Shown: piece by piece, positions 53,969 through 64,000 of the stretch
Numbering within the stretch: the stretch's first letter is position 1
Layout: each line of letters begins with the position of its first letter
From: Noviherbaspirillum sp. L7-7A
GTDB lineage: Bacteria; Pseudomonadota; Gammaproteobacteria; Burkholderiales; Burkholderiaceae_D
Assembly: GCF_019052805.1 (NCBI RefSeq)
Contig: NZ_JAHQRJ010000001.1
Span: 3,286,001-3,350,000 of the forward strand
Direction: 5' to 3'
DNA length: 64,000 nucleotides
Program-made: the position numbers and the translations under genes
The notes under the pieces: model-generated
Told to the model about the DNA's origin: nothing
The model's input: the letters and a program-made list of their open reading frames with translations, nothing else
The model's database searches: none

Positions 53969-55903
53969 ATGCTATTTCCTACTGAATTTGATGTCATCGT
54001 CGTTGGCGGCGGCCACGCCGGCACTGAAGCTGCGCTCGCCGCGGCACGCATGGGGCAGAAGACCCTGCTGCTGACCCACAATATTGAAACCCTGGGCCAG
54101 ATGTCCTGCAACCCGTCTATCGGCGGCATCGGTAAAGGCCACCTGGTAAAGGAAGTCGACGCCATGGGCGGCGCGATGGCAATTGCCACCGACGAAGCCG
54201 GCATCCAGTTCCGCATCCTGAATTCCTCAAAAGGCCCCGCCGTTCGCGCCACGCGAGCGCAAGCCGACCGCATCCTGTACAAGCAGGCCATCCGCTCACG
54301 CCTCGAAAACCAGCCTAACTTGTGGCTATTTCAGCAGGCAGTTGACGACCTGATGGTGGAGGGCGACCGCGTCGTCGGCGCGGTAACCCAAGTGGGTATC
54401 CGCTTCCGCAGCCGTGCCGTGGTACTCACCGCAGGCACTTTTCTGGATGGGAAGATCCACGTCGGCCTGAATAATTATTCTGCCGGCCGCGCCGGTGATC
54501 CTCCTGCCGTGTCGCTTTCGGCCAGGCTGAAGGAACTGAAGCTGCCGCAAGGCCGGCTGAAAACCGGCACGCCGCCACGTATCGATGGCCGCAGCATCGA
54601 CTTCACGCGCCTGACCGAACAACCGGGTGACCTCGATCCGGTGCCGGTATTCTCGGTCATGGGGAACACCGCCATGCATCCGCGGCAGGTGCCATGCTGG
54701 GTTACCCATACCAACGCCCGTACCCATGACGTGATTCGCGGCGGTCTGGACCGCAGCCCGATGTACACCGGCGTCATCGAAGGCGTCGGCCCGCGCTATT
54801 GTCCGTCGATCGAAGACAAGATCCACCGCTTCGCGGACAAGGAATCCCACCAGATTTTCCTGGAGCCGGAAGGCCTGACGACCAACGAGTTTTACCCGAA
54901 CGGCATCTCCACCAGCCTGCCATTCGACGTGCAACTGGAACTGGTGCGCTCCATGATCGGCCTGGAAAATGCGCATATCCTCCGTCCGGGCTATGCGATC
55001 GAATACGACTATTTCGATCCGAGAGGGTTAAAGGCATCGCTAGAAACCCGCGTCATCCAGGGTTTGTTCTTCGCCGGCCAGATCAATGGCACGACCGGAT
55101 ATGAAGAAGCCGCCGCCCAGGGCATGCTGGCCGGACTGAATGCCGCGCTGCAAACGCAGGGCAGGGAAGCATGGACGCCAAGGCGTGATGAAGCCTATCT
55201 CGGCGTGCTCGTTAACGACCTGATTACCCAAGGCGTGATGGAGCCGTATCGCATGTTTACCAGCCGTGCCGAATTCCGCCTAAGTCTTCGCGAGGACAAT
55301 GCCGATATGCGTCTGACCGAAATTGGCCGGAAGTTGGGTTGCGTCGGCGATGCGCAATGGCAGGCATTCGAGGAAAAACGCGAGGCTGTTTCACGTGAAA
55401 TCGAGCGCCTCAAATCGACCTGGGTCAGCCCAAAGCTGGTTGCATCGCTGGAAGCTGAACGGGTTCTCGGCAAGGCCATGGAGCGCGAGTACAACCTCGC
55501 CGACCTCTTGCGCCGTCCTAATGTGAACTACGACTTATTGATGTCTATGCAGTCAGTTGACGGAAGGAAGTTCTCTGCCGAACAACCTCTCGCTGACGCC
55601 GTGCGCGAACAGATCGAAATCCAGCTGAAATATGCCGGCTACATCGACCGCCAGGCGAAGGAAGTGGAGCGGCATGAACACTTCGAAAACCTGAAGCTGC
55701 CCGCCGAACTGGACTACATGCAGGTCAAGGCGCTGTCGATGGAAGTGCGGCAGAAGCTGAACAAGCATAAACCGGAGACGCTGGGCCAGGCATCCCGTAT
55801 CGCGGGCGTTACGCCGGCGGCAATTTCGCTGCTGCTCGTGCATCTCAAGAAAGGCGGCTTCCGCGAGTTTTCTGCAGTGCCCGCCGGAACCAGCGCGTCA
55901 TGA
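53969..55903 (+). CDS. mnmG: tRNA uridine-5-carboxymethylaminomethyl enzyme MnmG (GidA)
   Basis: FAD enzyme that, with MnmE (gene at 7024), modifies U34 of tRNA. It is 644 residues from the ATG at 53969, beginning [23 protein letters not shown] with the FAD dinucleotide fold. The family signatures [18 protein letters not shown] and [16 protein letters not shown] are present. An in-frame extension to 53828 is rejected: it would translate the two parS sites (VSRET twice). A third parS-like site lies inside the gene at 55387. Its stop overlaps rsmG. Confidence 0.97.
   Translation: MLFPTEFDVIVVGGGHAGTEAALAAARMGQKTLLLTHNIETLGQMSCNPSIGGIGKGHLVKEVDAMGGAMAIATDEAGIQFRILNSSKGPAVRATRAQADRILYKQAIRSRLENQPNLWLFQQAVDDLMVEGDRVVGAVTQVGIRFRSRAVVLTAGTFLDGKIHVGLNNYSAGRAGDPPAVSLSARLKELKLPQGRLKTGTPPRIDGRSIDFTRLTEQPGDLDPVPVFSVMGNTAMHPRQVPCWVTHTNARTHDVIRGGLDRSPMYTGVIEGVGPRYCPSIEDKIHRFADKESHQIFLEPEGLTTNEFYPNGISTSLPFDVQLELVRSMIGLENAHILRPGYAIEYDYFDPRGLKASLETRVIQGLFFAGQINGTTGYEEAAAQGMLAGLNAALQTQGREAWTPRRDEAYLGVLVNDLITQGVMEPYRMFTSRAEFRLSLREDNADMRLTEIGRKLGCVGDAQWQAFEEKREAVSREIERLKSTWVSPKLVASLEAERVLGKAMEREYNLADLLRRPNVNYDLLMSMQSVDGRKFSAEQPLADAVREQIEIQLKYAGYIDRQAKEVERHEHFENLKLPAELDYMQVKALSMEVRQKLNKHKPETLGQASRIAGVTPAAISLLLVHLKKGGFREFSAVPAGTSAS
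55387..55402. promoter_or_regulatory. parS-like site 3, inside mnmG
   Basis: TGTTTCACGTGAAATC matches parS at 14 of 16 positions and keeps 13 of the 14 core bases. It encodes Val-Ser-Arg-Glu-Ile in MnmG without disturbing the reading frame. Confidence 0.85.
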
Positions 55904-56568
55904 GAGCGCCGGCATTCGACCGTGCCGCACTCTCAGTCCAGCTGGAAGAGGGCATCGCGGGATTGTCGCTCAACCTGAGCCAGGCGCAGGTGGCAAAGCT
56001 GCTCGACTATCTCGCCTTGCTGGCGAAATGGAATGCGGTCTATAACCTGACCGCGGTGCGCGACCCAGCCCAGATGGTGGTGCAGCACTTGCTCGATTCC
56101 CTCGCTGCGATGCCTGCATTTACCGGTGCAAACCGGGTGCTCGATGTCGGATCAGGCGGTGGACTGCCAGGCATGGTGCTGGCGATCTGGGCACAGGAAG
56201 CGGCGCCGGACATGCGGGTCGACATGATAGACACCGTGCACAAGAAGACCGCATTCCTGACCCAGGTAAAGGCAGAGCTTGGTTTGAGCAAAGTCACCGT
56301 GCATACCGGCCGGGTGGAGGCGTTACAGGTTACGCCGCTGTATGACGTGATCACCTCCCGCGCCTTTGCGGATCTGTCCGACTTCGTCAACTGGGCAGGC
56401 CACCTGCTGGCGCCGGGCGGCCGATTCATTGCGATGAAAGGCGTCGCCGCCAGCGAAGAAACCGACCGGCTGCCGGCTGCATGGCGGGTTGAAAAAAAGC
56501 AGCCGCTGCAGGTGCCGGGTCTGGATGCGGAACGGCATCTGGTCTTCATTGCCAGGGCAGGGGAGTAA
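55900..56568 (+). CDS. rsmG: 16S rRNA (guanine-527-N7)-methyltransferase RsmG
   Basis: SAM-dependent methyltransferase that makes m7G527 in 16S rRNA; its loss gives low-level streptomycin resistance. It is 222 residues. [25 protein letters not shown] is the family hallmark, and the SAM motif is [32 protein letters not shown] and GRFIAMKG also match. Its ATG overlaps the mnmG stop (ATGA at 55900). Confidence 0.97.
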   Translation: MRAPAFDRAALSVQLEEGIAGLSLNLSQAQVAKLLDYLALLAKWNAVYNLTAVRDPAQMVVQHLLDSLAAMPAFTGANRVLDVGSGGGLPGMVLAIWAQEAAPDMRVDMIDTVHKKTAFLTQVKAELGLSKVTVHTGRVEALQVTPLYDVITSRAFADLSDFVNWAGHLLAPGGRFIAMKGVAASEETDRLPAAWRVEKKQPLQVPGLDAERHLVFIARAGE

Positions 56569-56575
56569 GGTCAGC

Positions 56576-57205
56576 ATGCTTGCGCCGTTACCGTTCATGG
56601 GCATTTCCGATGTGTGGCAGCTCATTCTTGCCGCCACGGTGTTTCTGATGCTGCCGGGTCCGGGAACGTTCTGCGTGCTTACATGCACTGCGCGCCATGG
56701 CGTGCGCGGCGGCTTCGCCTCGGTTGCCGGGCTGATGCTGGCCGACGCCATGTTGATGCTGCTCGCCGCATTGGGTGTCGCCGCGCTGCTCAGGGCCAAC
56801 CCGCTGGCATTCCAGGCAATGCAGTATCTGGGCGCGGCTTACCTGGCCTGGCTGGGTCTGCGGCTACTACTGGCCAGGGAAGCGGCGAGCGGCGTGGTGC
56901 CATTTTCAAGCGCTGCCGACTTCCGTCGCGGCTTTCTGGTCACCAGCATCAACCCCAAGGCCATTGTGTTCTACATGGCGTTTTTCCCGCTGTTCATCGA
57001 TCCGGCTACGCACCGCGGCGGCCTGACCTTTGTCGTCATGGCCGCCATCATCGCCAGCTGCACGCTGTGTTACTGCAGCCTGCTGGTCTTGGTCGGCAAT
57101 GCCGCCGCGTCGCGCCTGAAACGGCATCGCGGACTGGCCCGGCTTGCCAATCGGGCGGCTGGCCTGTTCCTGATTGGCTTCGGCATCAAACTCACAACCA
57201 ACTGA
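56576..57205 (+). CDS. LysE/RhtB-family amino acid exporter
   Basis: A 209-residue six-helix exporter. LPGPGTFCVLTCTARHGVRGGFASVAGLMLAD is the RhtB start region; QYLGAAYLAWLGLRLL and the loop FRRGFLVTSINPKAIVFYMAFFPLFID are diagnostic. ATG 56576 follows GGGAGTAAGG; a second ATG at 56597 is possible. It sits between rsmG and parA, a place where I recall a similar gene in other Burkholderiales. The exported substrate is unknown. Confidence 0.92.
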   Translation: MLAPLPFMGISDVWQLILAATVFLMLPGPGTFCVLTCTARHGVRGGFASVAGLMLADAMLMLLAALGVAALLRANPLAFQAMQYLGAAYLAWLGLRLLLAREAASGVVPFSSAADFRRGFLVTSINPKAIVFYMAFFPLFIDPATHRGGLTFVVMAAIIASCTLCYCSLLVLVGNAAASRLKRHRGLARLANRAAGLFLIGFGIKLTTN

Positions 57206-57212
57206 CAAATCC

Positions 57213-57983
57213 ATGGCCAGAATATTTTGTGTCGCAAATCAAAAAGGCGGAGTGGGGAAGACCACCACCGCAGTGAATCTGGCAGCCGGACTGGCCAAGC
57301 TCGGCCAGCGCGTGCTGCTGGTCGACCTCGATCCGCAGGGCAATGCGACCATGGGCGCCGGCATCAACAAGGCTGAACTGGACGGTTCCATCTATGAAGT
57401 GCTGGTTGGCCTGGCGGACGTCGCCGCCTGCCGCAAGGAGTCGGAAACCGGTCGCTTCGATGTCTTGCCGGCCAACCGCGAACTGGCGGGCGCCGAAGTG
57501 GAAATGGTGGAACTGGACAACCGTGAAAAGCGGCTGAAGCTGGCGCTGGCTGCGGTGGATGCCGACTATGACTTCATGCTGATCGATTGCCCGCCGGCAC
57601 TGTCGATGCTGACCCTGAACGGCCTGTGCGCCGCCCATGGCGTGATCATTCCGATGCAGTGCGAATACTATGCGCTGGAAGGTTTGTCCGACCTGGTCAA
57701 TACCATCAAGAAAGTCCATGCCAAGCTCAATCCGGACCTGCGCATCATCGGCCTGCTGCGGGTGATGTTCGACCCGCGCATGACACTATCGCAGCAGGTA
57801 TCGGCCCAGCTCGAGCAGCACTTCGGCGACAAGGTATTCAAGACCATCATCCCGCGCAACGTGCGTCTGGCCGAAGCGCCTTCCTACGGCATGCCGGGCG
57901 TGAGTTTCGATCCCTCTTCCAAGGGTGCCCAGGCCTATGTCGCCTTCGGCGCCGAAATGGTCGAGCGGATCAAGGGCTGGTAA
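57213..57983 (+). CDS. parA: Chromosome-partitioning ATPase ParA
   Basis: Walker-type ATPase that moves ParB-parS complexes. It is 256 residues. The deviant Walker A is NQKGGVGKTTTAVNLA (9-24); LVDLDPQGNATMG, LIDCPPALSMLTLN and MQCEYYALEGLSDL follow. There is no N-terminal HTH, so it is the chromosomal (Soj) type. The start at 57213 gives MARIFCVANQKGG; the longer frame to 57174 only overlaps the exporter gene. parB follows after 42 bases. Confidence 0.97.
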   Translation: MARIFCVANQKGGVGKTTTAVNLAAGLAKLGQRVLLVDLDPQGNATMGAGINKAELDGSIYEVLVGLADVAACRKESETGRFDVLPANRELAGAEVEMVELDNREKRLKLALAAVDADYDFMLIDCPPALSMLTLNGLCAAHGVIIPMQCEYYALEGLSDLVNTIKKVHAKLNPDLRIIGLLRVMFDPRMTLSQQVSAQLEQHFGDKVFKTIIPRNVRLAEAPSYGMPGVSFDPSSKGAQAYVAFGAEMVERIKGW

Positions 57984-58025
57984 GCCGATACATATGCACT
58001 CCTCAATGAAATGACGATCTGACAC

Positions 58026-58904
58026 ATGGCGACCAAAAAAACCAAGGGCCTGGGACGCGGCCTCGACGCGCTGCTTGGCGGCTCCTCCGACACTTCCGAG
58101 ACGGAAGCCATGGGAGTTAGCACGCCATCCTCGCTGGCCATCGACAAGCTGCAGCCCGGAAAATACCAGCCGCGCACCCGCATGGACGAGGGTGCCCTGG
58201 CGGAACTGGCCGATTCGATCCGCGCGCAGGGATTGCTGCAGGCCATCCTGGTCAGGCCAGTGCCCGAGGCCAATGGCCGCTATGAAATCATCGCCGGCGA
58301 ACGCCGCTTCCGGGCAGCGCAACTGGCTGGCCTCACGGAAGTGCCGGTACTGGTCAAGAGCGTGGATGACCATGCCGCGGCGGCGATGGCGCTGATCGAG
58401 AATATCCAGCGCGAGGATCTGAATCCGCTGGAAGAAGCGCAGGGCATACAGCGGCTGATTTCGGACTTCGGATTTACCCATGAGCAGGCTGCCGGCGCGG
58501 TAGGCCGCTCGCGCAGTGCGGTTTCCAATTTATTGCGCCTGCTCAACCTGGCGCAGCCGGTGCAAACCATGCTGATGGCCGGTGACATCGACATGGGCCA
58601 TGCGCGCGCCTTGCTGTCAGTCGATGCTGCGACCCAGATCAACCTGGCCAACATGATCATCGCTCGCAGGCTCTCGGTCCGCGAGGCGGAAAAGCTGGTA
58701 GCCCAGGCACTGGCGGACGACCAGCAGCAAAAACCCGCACCGCGTGAAAAGCCGCGCGACATCGTGCGCCTCGAGGAGGAGTTGTCGGACGCGCTCGCGA
58801 CCCAGGTTGCCATCAAGGTCAGCGCGCGTAACAAGGGACAGCTCGTCATCGATTTTGCCAACCTCGATGCACTGGATGGCGTGATTGCACGCTTGCGGCG
58901 TTGA
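58026..58904 (+). CDS. parB: Chromosome-partitioning protein ParB
   Basis: CTP-dependent clamp that loads at parS and spreads. It is 292 residues. The N-terminus KKTKGLGRGLDALLGG is the ParA-interacting peptide. The CTP-binding region carries GERRFRAAQLAGLTEVPV and ENIQREDLNPLEEAQ. The HTH is THEQAAGAVGRSRSAVSNLLRLL. The C-terminal dimerisation end is RNKGQLVIDFANLDALDGVI. Its targets, the parS sites at 53830, 53866 and 55387, are 2.6-4.2 kb upstream. Confidence 0.97.
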   Translation: MATKKTKGLGRGLDALLGGSSDTSETEAMGVSTPSSLAIDKLQPGKYQPRTRMDEGALAELADSIRAQGLLQAILVRPVPEANGRYEIIAGERRFRAAQLAGLTEVPVLVKSVDDHAAAAMALIENIQREDLNPLEEAQGIQRLISDFGFTHEQAAGAVGRSRSAVSNLLRLLNLAQPVQTMLMAGDIDMGHARALLSVDAATQINLANMIIARRLSVREAEKLVAQALADDQQQKPAPREKPRDIVRLEEELSDALATQVAIKVSARNKGQLVIDFANLDALDGVIARLRR

Positions 58905-59208
58905 CATTCCAAATCGCAACACTGCGCTGACTCGGCCGTTCCGGCTGTTGTATATCAGTCACGTAAAACTACGGTAGGCGTTTACATGTTCGACGATGTG
59001 TGATGCATAACCGATGATCCCATGCTTTTAGCGCGCGTTGTGCGCGATTTCAGTGCAAGTAAACGTTTGACGCCGCGGAAAGAATAATCTTATAATCCCG
59101 TGGCTTCAGAAATCGCACTCCATCCGCAAGCCTTTGCATTTCACACGAACCACACGGCCCGTACCGCGACTCGCAAGAGCCCAACGGGTTGCATGAGTCT
59201 GGACAAGT
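58905..59208. other. parB-atpI intergenic region
   Basis: 304 bases without a gene. It contains the strong atp promoter listed separately and a GCGCGCG-TTG-TGCGCG stretch near 59031. A leader of about 100 bases precedes atpI. No terminator after parB was recognised. Confidence 0.5.
59067..59096 (+). promoter_or_regulatory. Strong sigma70 promoter of the atp operon
   Basis: TTGACG (59067-59072), 18-base spacer, perfect TATAAT (59091-59096). It is the best sigma70 promoter in the window and faces atpI. Confidence 0.85.
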
Positions 59209-59547
59209 ATGCTTCGCCTGGTCCTTCTGCAACTGTTGACTACGGTCTTGGCTGGCGCCGTGGCTGGAATGCTGGGCGGAATCCACGCACTGATTTCCGC
59301 ATTGCTGGGTGGTTTGTGTTGTGTGGTGCCGAATGGTTTGCTTGCGCTGCGCTTGTACTCGAATGCGCGCCGATCACAGACCGTCAATCCGATGTCGTTT
59401 TTCATCGGTGAATTTATAAAGATTGCACTGACCATTGCATTGTTGGCTGCGGTGGTCTGGCTGTACCGCGATTTGAACTGGCTGGCGCTGATCGCCGCTT
59501 TCATCGTGGCACTGAAAAGTTACATCATCTTATTATTTAGGCACTGA
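59209..59547 (+). CDS. atpI: ATP synthase subunit I
   Basis: A small membrane protein that helps assemble the c-ring. It is 112 residues with four hydrophobic segments ([77 protein letters not shown]). It lies directly before atpB (two-base gap), its usual place. Sequence conservation in this family is low; position and topology carry the call. Confidence 0.92.
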   Translation: MLRLVLLQLLTTVLAGAVAGMLGGIHALISALLGGLCCVVPNGLLALRLYSNARRSQTVNPMSFFIGEFIKIALTIALLAAVVWLYRDLNWLALIAAFIVALKSYIILLFRH

Positions 59548-59548
59548 C

Positions 59549-60394
59549 ATGGCGACTGAAACTGCTGCTGGGGCGGCTGCGGGGCATGCTGCTCCCACCG
59601 CTTCCGAATACATCGTCCACCATCTTGGACACTTCTCCACCAATCATCAGGAAAAGATCGTCGATTTTTCCATCATTAACATGGACACGCTGTTCTGGTC
59701 CGTTGCGATGGGCATCGTCGGCTGTCTCGTGATGTATTTGGCCGCACGTCGTGCTACCGCCGGCGTCCCCGGCCGTCTGCAGGCTTTCGTTGAAATGGTC
59801 GTGGAAATGGTCGACGACCAGGCCAAGTCCATCGTGCATGGCGACCGCAGCTTCATCGCACCGCTGGCGCTGACCGTGTTCGTCTGGGTTGCGCTGATGA
59901 ATTCCCTGGATTTCCTGCCGGTTGACCTGTTTTCCAGCCTGTTCAGCGTGCTGGGCATCGAGCACGTGTTCCCGCATCACCGCGTCGTGCCAACCGCCGA
60001 CCTGAATGGCACCATGGGCATCGCCCTGGGCGTGCTGGTCCTGATGCTGTACTACAACGTGAAGATCAAGGGTGCCGGCGGCTTTGTCCATGAACTGTTT
60101 GCCGCACCGTTCGGCATCTGGCTGGCGCCGTTCAATCTGCTCCTCAATATCATCGAATTCGCCGCAAAAACCGTATCGCTCGCGATGCGACTGTTCGGCA
60201 ACATGTACGCCGGCGAGCTGCTGTTCCTGCTGATCGCTTTGCTTGGTTCGACTGCAACCGTGTTCGGTTTCGTTGGGCATGTAATTGCCGGTTCGATGTG
60301 GGCCATCTTCCACATTCTGATCGTGCTGTTGCAGGCGTTCATCTTCATGATGCTCACGCTGGTGTATCTCGGCCAGGCACATGAAGGCCATTAA
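59549..60394 (+). CDS. atpB: ATP synthase F0 subunit a
   Basis: Forms the proton half-channels against the c-ring. It is 281 residues. The fourth helix region [31 protein letters not shown] contains the essential arginine (in SLAMRLFGN). [24 protein letters not shown] and the C-terminal [22 protein letters not shown] are typical. It is second in the operon. Confidence 0.98.
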   Translation: MATETAAGAAAGHAAPTASEYIVHHLGHFSTNHQEKIVDFSIINMDTLFWSVAMGIVGCLVMYLAARRATAGVPGRLQAFVEMVVEMVDDQAKSIVHGDRSFIAPLALTVFVWVALMNSLDFLPVDLFSSLFSVLGIEHVFPHHRVVPTADLNGTMGIALGVLVLMLYYNVKIKGAGGFVHELFAAPFGIWLAPFNLLLNIIEFAAKTVSLAMRLFGNMYAGELLFLLIALLGSTATVFGFVGHVIAGSMWAIFHILIVLLQAFIFMMLTLVYLGQAHEGH

Positions 60395-60448
60395 TCAGCA
60401 GATTGATGGCAAGCGGTAAAACTTTCTGATTCAACCTTTCGTTTTTAA

Positions 60449-60721
<273 letters not shown>

Positions 60722-60793
60722 TACGGTTCGACCGTCCTGATTCTCATGCTGGAATAGGATTCCAGCACTCGCCATTCTGAGAAGGAAACTACC

Positions 60794-61264
60794 ATGAACC
60801 TGAATGCAACATTGTTTGCTCAGTTCGTGGTCTTCTTCATCCTGGCTGTCTTCACGATGAAATTCGTGTGGCCGCCATTGATGAACGCGCTCGACGAGCG
60901 CGCCAAGAAGATCGCGGACGGTCTGGCTGCTGCCGAGCGCGGCAAGCTGGAAATGGCTGCCGCGGAAAAGCGCGTGCAAGCCGAACTGGCTTCGGCGCAC
61001 GACGCTGGCCAGAAGCGCATCGGCGACGCTGAAAAGCGTGCCCAGGCGATCATCGAAGAAGCAAAGCGGACTGCCTCGGAAGAAGCAGCCCGTATTCTGG
61101 CTTCGGCCCGCGCGGACGCAGAACAGCAAGTCAGCCAGGCACGTGACGCACTGCGCGCCCAGGTGGCAACGCTGGCAGTTCAGGGCGCCGAGCAGATCCT
61201 GAAGCGGGAAATCAACCCCGCCGCTCATGCCGATCTGTTGAACCAACTGAAGACCGAGCTGTAA
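60794..61264 (+). CDS. atpF: ATP synthase F0 subunit b
   Basis: Peripheral stalk subunit of 156 residues. One N-terminal membrane helix ([22 protein letters not shown]) is followed by a long charged coiled coil ([20 protein letters not shown]...). It dimerises and connects F0 to the delta subunit. Its stop is two bases before the atpH start. Confidence 0.97.
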   Translation: MNLNATLFAQFVVFFILAVFTMKFVWPPLMNALDERAKKIADGLAAAERGKLEMAAAEKRVQAELASAHDAGQKRIGDAEKRAQAIIEEAKRTASEEAARILASARADAEQQVSQARDALRAQVATLAVQGAEQILKREINPAAHADLLNQLKTEL

Positions 61265-61266
61265 TC

Positions 61267-61800
61267 ATGGCCGAACTCGCAACGATTGCCCGCCCCTACG
61301 CCGAGGCGCTGTTTCGTGTAGCCCAGTCCGGAAACATGGCGGCCTGGTCTGAACTCGTTTCAGGCATGTCGTCGGTGGCCGCCAATCCTGACATGCAGGA
61401 ACTGGCGCGCAACCCGAAGGTGTCCGATGAGCAGATCGTCTCTACTTTTCTCGCCGCGCTGAACTCGCCCGCCAATGCCGAACTCCAAAACTTCGTCGGC
61501 ATGCTGGTCGAAAACGGTCGCCTGGCACTGCTGCCGGAAATCGCGCTGCAATTCCATGCATTGAAAAATGCGCAGGAAGGCGCGGCGGATGCGGAAATCG
61601 TGAGCGCGTTCGAGCTGACGCCGGCGCAGATAAACGACCTGGTTGCGACGCTGCAGAAGCGCTTCGGCCGCAACCTGAACCCGTCGGTGACCGTGGATAA
61701 CTCGCTGATCGGTGGCGTGCGCGTCGTGGTTGGCGATGAAGTGCTCGACACGTCGGTGCGCGCCAAGCTGCAGCAGATGCAGACCGCATTGACCAGCTGA
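61267..61800 (+). CDS. atpH: ATP synthase F1 subunit delta
   Basis: Joins the b stalk to the alpha subunits. It is 177 residues. [16 protein letters not shown] opens the family's N-terminal helical domain; [34 protein letters not shown] is the conserved C-terminal signature. It lies between atpF and atpA. Confidence 0.97.
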   Translation: MAELATIARPYAEALFRVAQSGNMAAWSELVSGMSSVAANPDMQELARNPKVSDEQIVSTFLAALNSPANAELQNFVGMLVENGRLALLPEIALQFHALKNAQEGAADAEIVSAFELTPAQINDLVATLQKRFGRNLNPSVTVDNSLIGGVRVVVGDEVLDTSVRAKLQQMQTALTS

Positions 61801-61848
61801 CCCGGCCCGCTTCGGCAAGCACGCAAGACATCTAAATTAGGAGTTAAC

Positions 61849-63390
<1,542 letters not shown>

Positions 63391-63420
63391 TTTGAACGCG
63401 GCTAGAAGGAGCAAGGACTC

Positions 63421-64000
63421 ATGGCTGTAGGCAAAGAGATACGTGGCAAGATCAAGAGCGTAGAGAATACGAAGAAGATCACCAGGGCGATGGAAATGGT
63501 CGCCGCTTCCAAGATGCGAAAGGCGCAGGAGCGGATGCGGTCGGCCCGTCCCTATAGTGACAAGATTCGTAATATCGCCTCCAATCTTGCCGAGGCCAAT
63601 CCGGAGTACACCCATCCGTTCCTGGTCAAGCAGGATGCCTCGAAGACGGTCGGCATCATCGTGGTCACCACTGACAAGGGCCTGTGCGGCGGCATGAACA
63701 CCAATGCGTTGCGTGTTCTGACCAACAAGCTGCGCGAGCTCGAAGGCAAGGGCAACAAGGTCGAGGCCGTCGCCATTGGCAACAAGGGCTTCGGCTTTCT
63801 GAACCGCGTTGGCGCCCGGGTCGTGTCGCATGCAGTCCAGATCGGCGACACGCCGCATCTGGAAAAGCTGATCGGCCCGGTCAAGGTGCTGCTGGACGCT
63901 TACCAGGAAGGCCGGCTGGACGCGGTCTACATCGTCTACACCAAGTTCATCAACACGATGAGGCAGGAGCCGATGCTGGAGCAGTTGCTGCCGCTGTCGT
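63421..64000 (+). CDS. atpG: ATP synthase F1 subunit gamma (3' end cut by window)
   Basis: Central rotor shaft. The first 193 residues of about 290 are present: [31 protein letters not shown] (the N-terminal coiled-coil helix) and [20 protein letters not shown] (the GLCGG motif). AGAAGGAG upstream fixes the ATG at 63421. atpD and atpC are expected beyond the window. Confidence 0.97.
   Translation, partial: MAVGKEIRGKIKSVENTKKITRAMEMVAASKMRKAQERMRSARPYSDKIRNIASNLAEANPEYTHPFLVKQDASKTVGIIVVTTDKGLCGGMNTNALRVLTNKLRELEGKGNKVEAVAIGNKGFGFLNRVGARVVSHAVQIGDTPHLEKLIGPVKVLLDAYQEGRLDAVYIVYTKFINTMRQEPMLEQLLPLS

Overview
This window looks like the replication-origin-proximal region of a GC-rich betaproteobacterial chromosome (Burkholderiales, most likely Oxalobacteraceae, close to Herbaspirillum/Noviherbaspirillum). 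The basis is gene content and order: gyrB-dnaN-dnaA reading left, rpmH-rnpA-yidD-yidC-mnmE reading right, and about 45 kb further on mnmG-rsmG-(LysE-type exporter)-parA-parB followed by the atpIBEFHAG operon. No taxon was searched for. The assignment rests on synteny and protein character only.

Layout. 1-8.4 kb: replication, ribosome/RNase P, membrane-insertase and tRNA-modification core. 8.5-9.5 kb: three small proteins (DUF3606-type, a lipoprotein, a Lys/Ala-rich periplasmic protein). 9.7-14.0 kb: a leftward three-gene unit of TonB-dependent receptor, TSUP exporter and amidase. 14.1-24.8 kb: mixed chromosomal genes: 3-methyladenine glycosylase, Aer-like receptor behind a perfect FNR/ANR box, CAP-domain lipoprotein, AbrB-type membrane protein, asparaginase-like protein, MOSC protein, cyanase, hydroxyacid dehydrogenase and GTP-type PEP carboxykinase. 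24.9-30.1 kb: an AT-richer accessory patch with a Cas2/SinR-like small protein and a filamentous-haemagglutinin (TpsA) gene broken by an IS903-type element. 30.2-36.2 kb: class III alcohol dehydrogenase, RluA-type pseudouridine synthase, two MFS transporters and a LysR regulator. 36.2-37.5 kb: an MTA/SAH nucleosidase flanked on both sides by AT-rich DNA with DnaA-box and IHF-like sites, a candidate oriC. 37.5-46.7 kb: a LysR regulator facing a long rightward cassette of MmsA-type dehydrogenase, GMC oxidoreductase and a complete LIV-type ABC transporter. 46.9-51.3 kb: a very large Sel1-repeat protein. 51.8-53.8 kb: iron-type alcohol dehydrogenase and a second TSUP protein. 53.8-64 kb: parS sites, mnmG-rsmG-exporter-parAB and the ATP synthase operon, cut at atpG by the window edge.

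How it fits together. dnaA/dnaN/gyrB on the left and mnmG/par/atp on the right are transcribed away from the middle of the window. This is what co-orientation with replication would give if initiation lay between them. The AT-rich DnaA/IHF cluster around 36.2-37.5 kb is therefore a more attractive origin than the single DnaA box in the dnaA-rpmH gap. parS sites next to and inside mnmG supply the ParB loading zone.

The most interesting points are this candidate origin; the LysR/MmsA/GMC/LIV cassette, which resembles known 3-hydroxypropionate catabolic modules with an added transporter; an arginine in place of the Walker A lysine in its LivF-type ATPase; the tpsA gene broken by an IS copy that lacks a target duplication; and the Sel1-repeat protein with 14 near-uniform 36-residue repeats.
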